From: Acetobacter ghanensis
GTDB taxonomy: Bacteria; Pseudomonadota; Alphaproteobacteria; Acetobacterales; Acetobacteraceae
DNA length: 64,000 nt
Assembly: GCF_001499675.1 (NCBI RefSeq)
Contig: NZ_LN609302.1
Span: 1,773,896 to 1,837,895 of the forward strand
Reading direction: 5' to 3'
In this document: piece by piece, positions 62,398-64,000 of the stretch
How the letters are laid out: every line of letters starts with the position of its first letter
Position numbering within the stretch: position 1 is the stretch's first letter
Translations under genes and position numbers: made by a program
The notes under the pieces: model-generated
What the model was told of the DNA's origin: nothing
Databases searched by the model: none
What the model saw: only the letters and a program-made list of their open reading frames with translations

Positions 62398-64000
62398 TCA
62401 GTCCGTCTTTTTCTCTGCCGCTTTGGCGAACAGGGCAGAAATCGCAGCTTGAGCTTCGGTCTGAATAGCCTTGAGATGCGCTTCGCTTTTAAAGCTTTCA
62501 GCATAGATTTTATAGACGTTTTCCGTGCCCGATGGACGGGCAGCAAACCAGCCATTCTTGGCTGACACCTTAAGACCGCCAATGGCTGCCCCATTACCTG
62601 GTGCATTGGTCAGAGTGCTGACAATCGGCTCCCCTGCCAGTTCAGTCATGCCAATCTGCTCAGGTGACAGGTTTTTCAGGATAGCTTTCTGTTCCGGATT
62701 GGCCGGAGCATCTATACGTGCGTAGTACGGTGTGCCGAGGCGTTTGGTCATGTCCTCATATGCAGCACCGGGGGTATGCTTGGTACGGGCCGTAATTTCG
62801 GCCGCCAGCAAACCAAGGATGATACCGTCCTTGTCTGTGCTCCATACTGCGCCATTACGCCGCAGGAAGGACGCCCCTGCGCTTTCTTCCCCCCCAAAGC
62901 CCAGCGTGCCATGGAACAGTCCATCAACGAACCACTTGAACCCAACAGGCACTTCCACCAGCTTGCGGCCAATTTCCTCCGCTACGCGGTCAATCATGCC
63001 GCTGCTGACCACCGTCTTGCCCACACTCGCACTGGCGTTCCAGTTTTGGCGGTTTTTGAACAGGTATTCAATCGCAACGGACAGGTAGTGATTGGGGTTC
63101 ATAAGCCCGTACCGACCCGACACAATGCCGTGACGGTCGGCATCGGTATCGTTGGCGAAAGCAATGTCGAACCTATCCTTCATCCCGACCAGACGCGCCA
63201 TAGCATAAGGGGATGAACAGTCCATACGGATCTTTCCGTCCCAGTCGGCCGTCATAAAGCGGAAGGTCGGGTCCACCTCCTTGCTGACAATCGTGGCGTT
63301 AATGCCGTATTTGTCGATGATAGGCTGCCAGTAATCCACGGCGGCTCCCCCCAGCGGATCGATGCCGATGGATACGCCGGATTCACGAATAACATCCATG
63401 TCCACCACGGCAGCCAGATCGTCCACATACGGGGTGATGTAGTCATGTCGTTTTGTGGTGGGAGCCTTCAACGCCTCTTCATGATTGATGCGCTTTACGC
63501 CGTCCATGTTCGTGGCCATGTACTTGTTGGCTGCGCTTTCCACCACCTTGGTGATGTCGGTATCAGCCGGACCACCGTGAGGGGGATTGTATTTATAGCC
63601 GCCATCTTCAGGGGGATTATGAGACGGCGTAATGACCACACCATCAGCCAGGCTGCTGCTACGACCGTTGTTATAAGTCAGAATAGCATGCGAGATAACA
63701 GGCGTGGGGGTATAGCCATCCTGCGCATCAATGCGGACTTCCACACCATTGGCCGCAAACACTTCCAGTGCGGATTTTAACGCAGGCCGTGACAGCGCAT
63801 GCGTGTCTATGCCGATAAAGAGCGGCCCGGTAATGCCTGCCTCTTTGCGGTAGTCGGCAATCGCCTGACTGATGGACAGAATGTGGTTTTCATTGAAGCT
63901 GGTGGTCAGGGAGGAGCCTCGATGCCCCGATGTGCCGAATGCCACACGCTGCGTTGCAATGGCGGGGTCAGGCTTATGAATATAATAGGCGTCAAGTAGG
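62398..64000 (-). CDS. pgm: Phosphoglucomutase (alpha-D-glucose phosphate-specific), 5' end beyond window
   Basis: This enzyme interconverts glucose-1-phosphate and glucose-6-phosphate, feeding glycogen, cellulose or exopolysaccharide precursors. The visible 533 residues match E. coli Pgm closely: [10 protein letters not shown] near the N terminus, the phosphoserine loop [19 protein letters not shown], metal loop [13 protein letters not shown], substrate loop [14 protein letters not shown] and the C-terminal phosphate-binding [14 protein letters not shown]. The frame stays open to the right edge ([21 protein letters not shown]), so a GTG at 63945 is internal and about 15-30 residues lie beyond the window. 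Confidence 0.95.
   Translation of the reverse strand, partial: LLDAYYIHKPDPAIATQRVAFGTSGHRGSSLTTSFNENHILSISQAIADYRKEAGITGPLFIGIDTHALSRPALKSALEVFAANGVEVRIDAQDGYTPTPVISHAILTYNNGRSSSLADGVVITPSHNPPEDGGYKYNPPHGGPADTDITKVVESAANKYMATNMDGVKRINHEEALKAPTTKRHDYITPYVDDLAAVVDMDVIRESGVSIGIDPLGGAAVDYWQPIIDKYGINATIVSKEVDPTFRFMTADWDGKIRMDCSSPYAMARLVGMKDRFDIAFANDTDADRHGIVSGRYGLMNPNHYLSVAIEYLFKNRQNWNASASVGKTVVSSGMIDRVAEEIGRKLVEVPVGFKWFVDGLFHGTLGFGGEESAGASFLRRNGAVWSTDKDGIILGLLAAEITARTKHTPGAAYEDMTKRLGTPYYARIDAPANPEQKAILKNLSPEQIGMTELAGEPIVSTLTNAPGNGAAIGGLKVSAKNGWFAARPSGTENVYKIYAESFKSEAHLKAIQTEAQAAISALFAKAAEKKTD

Noticed and set aside
63943..63945. GTG as the start of phosphoglucomutase
   Set aside because: The frame is open to the window edge and encodes residues that align with the N terminus of Pgm, so the true start is outside the window.

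Overview
The window looks like a chromosomal segment of an acetic acid bacterium (Acetobacteraceae, probably Acetobacter). This rests on an alphaproteobacterial-type GuaB and RsmB, many TonB-dependent receptors and porins, an OprB-type sugar porin, secreted oxidative and hydrolytic enzymes, and moderate GC with AT-rich promoter regions. It is an inference from gene content; there is no rRNA gene to confirm it. No tRNA, rRNA, CRISPR array, transposase or phage gene was recognised. Forty-eight protein genes are supported, two of them cut by the window edges.

Layout. 1-3.4 kb: housekeeping genes on the minus strand (guaB, rsmB, a partial Na+/H+ antiporter). 3.6-10.4 kb: a small protein, a secreted peptide-binding protein, then a zinc-ribbon metallopeptidase and a transglutaminase facing a circularly permuted ATP-grasp/alpha-E pair, a widespread but poorly characterised predicted amide-ligase/peptidase module. 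10.5-18.8 kb: periplasmic peroxiredoxin, exported lactonase, an anion porin plus sulfate-binding protein pair, an MBL hydrolase, a MYG1 protein and a Cu/Zn superoxide dismutase with an altered zinc site. 19.3-23.7 kb: antiporter, two LysR regulators and a lipocalin-like protein. 23.7-28.3 kb: a monomeric B12-dependent ribonucleotide reductase with a pair of NrdR-box candidates, back to back with a DyP-peroxidase/encapsulin operon whose peroxidase carries the C-terminal cargo tag. 28.6-37.2 kb: ABC-F ATPase, OprB porin, MFS transporter, then a clearly AT-rich TonB receptor and MarR regulator. 37.4-41.8 kb: an altronate/galactarate-type dehydratase with a divergent LysR, a peroxiredoxin-like protein and another LysR.

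41.9-55.6 kb is the most distinctive part: an organosulfur island. A five-gene operon encodes an SsuD-like flavin monooxygenase, a 2-hydroxyacid dehydrogenase, a class II aldolase-type protein, a Gln-type thiol dioxygenase and a four-domain rhodanese. It is followed by a TonB receptor, two sulfonate-type binding proteins, an SsuBC transporter, a nitroreductase and an acyl-CoA dehydrogenase-like monooxygenase. Together they could import a sulfur compound across both membranes, cleave it, oxidise the released thiol and handle the sulfur. The substrate is unknown.

55.7-64 kb: an aldehyde dehydrogenase of the coniferyl type with a divergent TetR regulator and two matching operators, a tannase/feruloyl-esterase family protein, a siderophore-type TonB receptor with a Fur-box candidate, and phosphoglucomutase running off the right edge. 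The dehydrogenase and esterase suggest use of plant phenolics.
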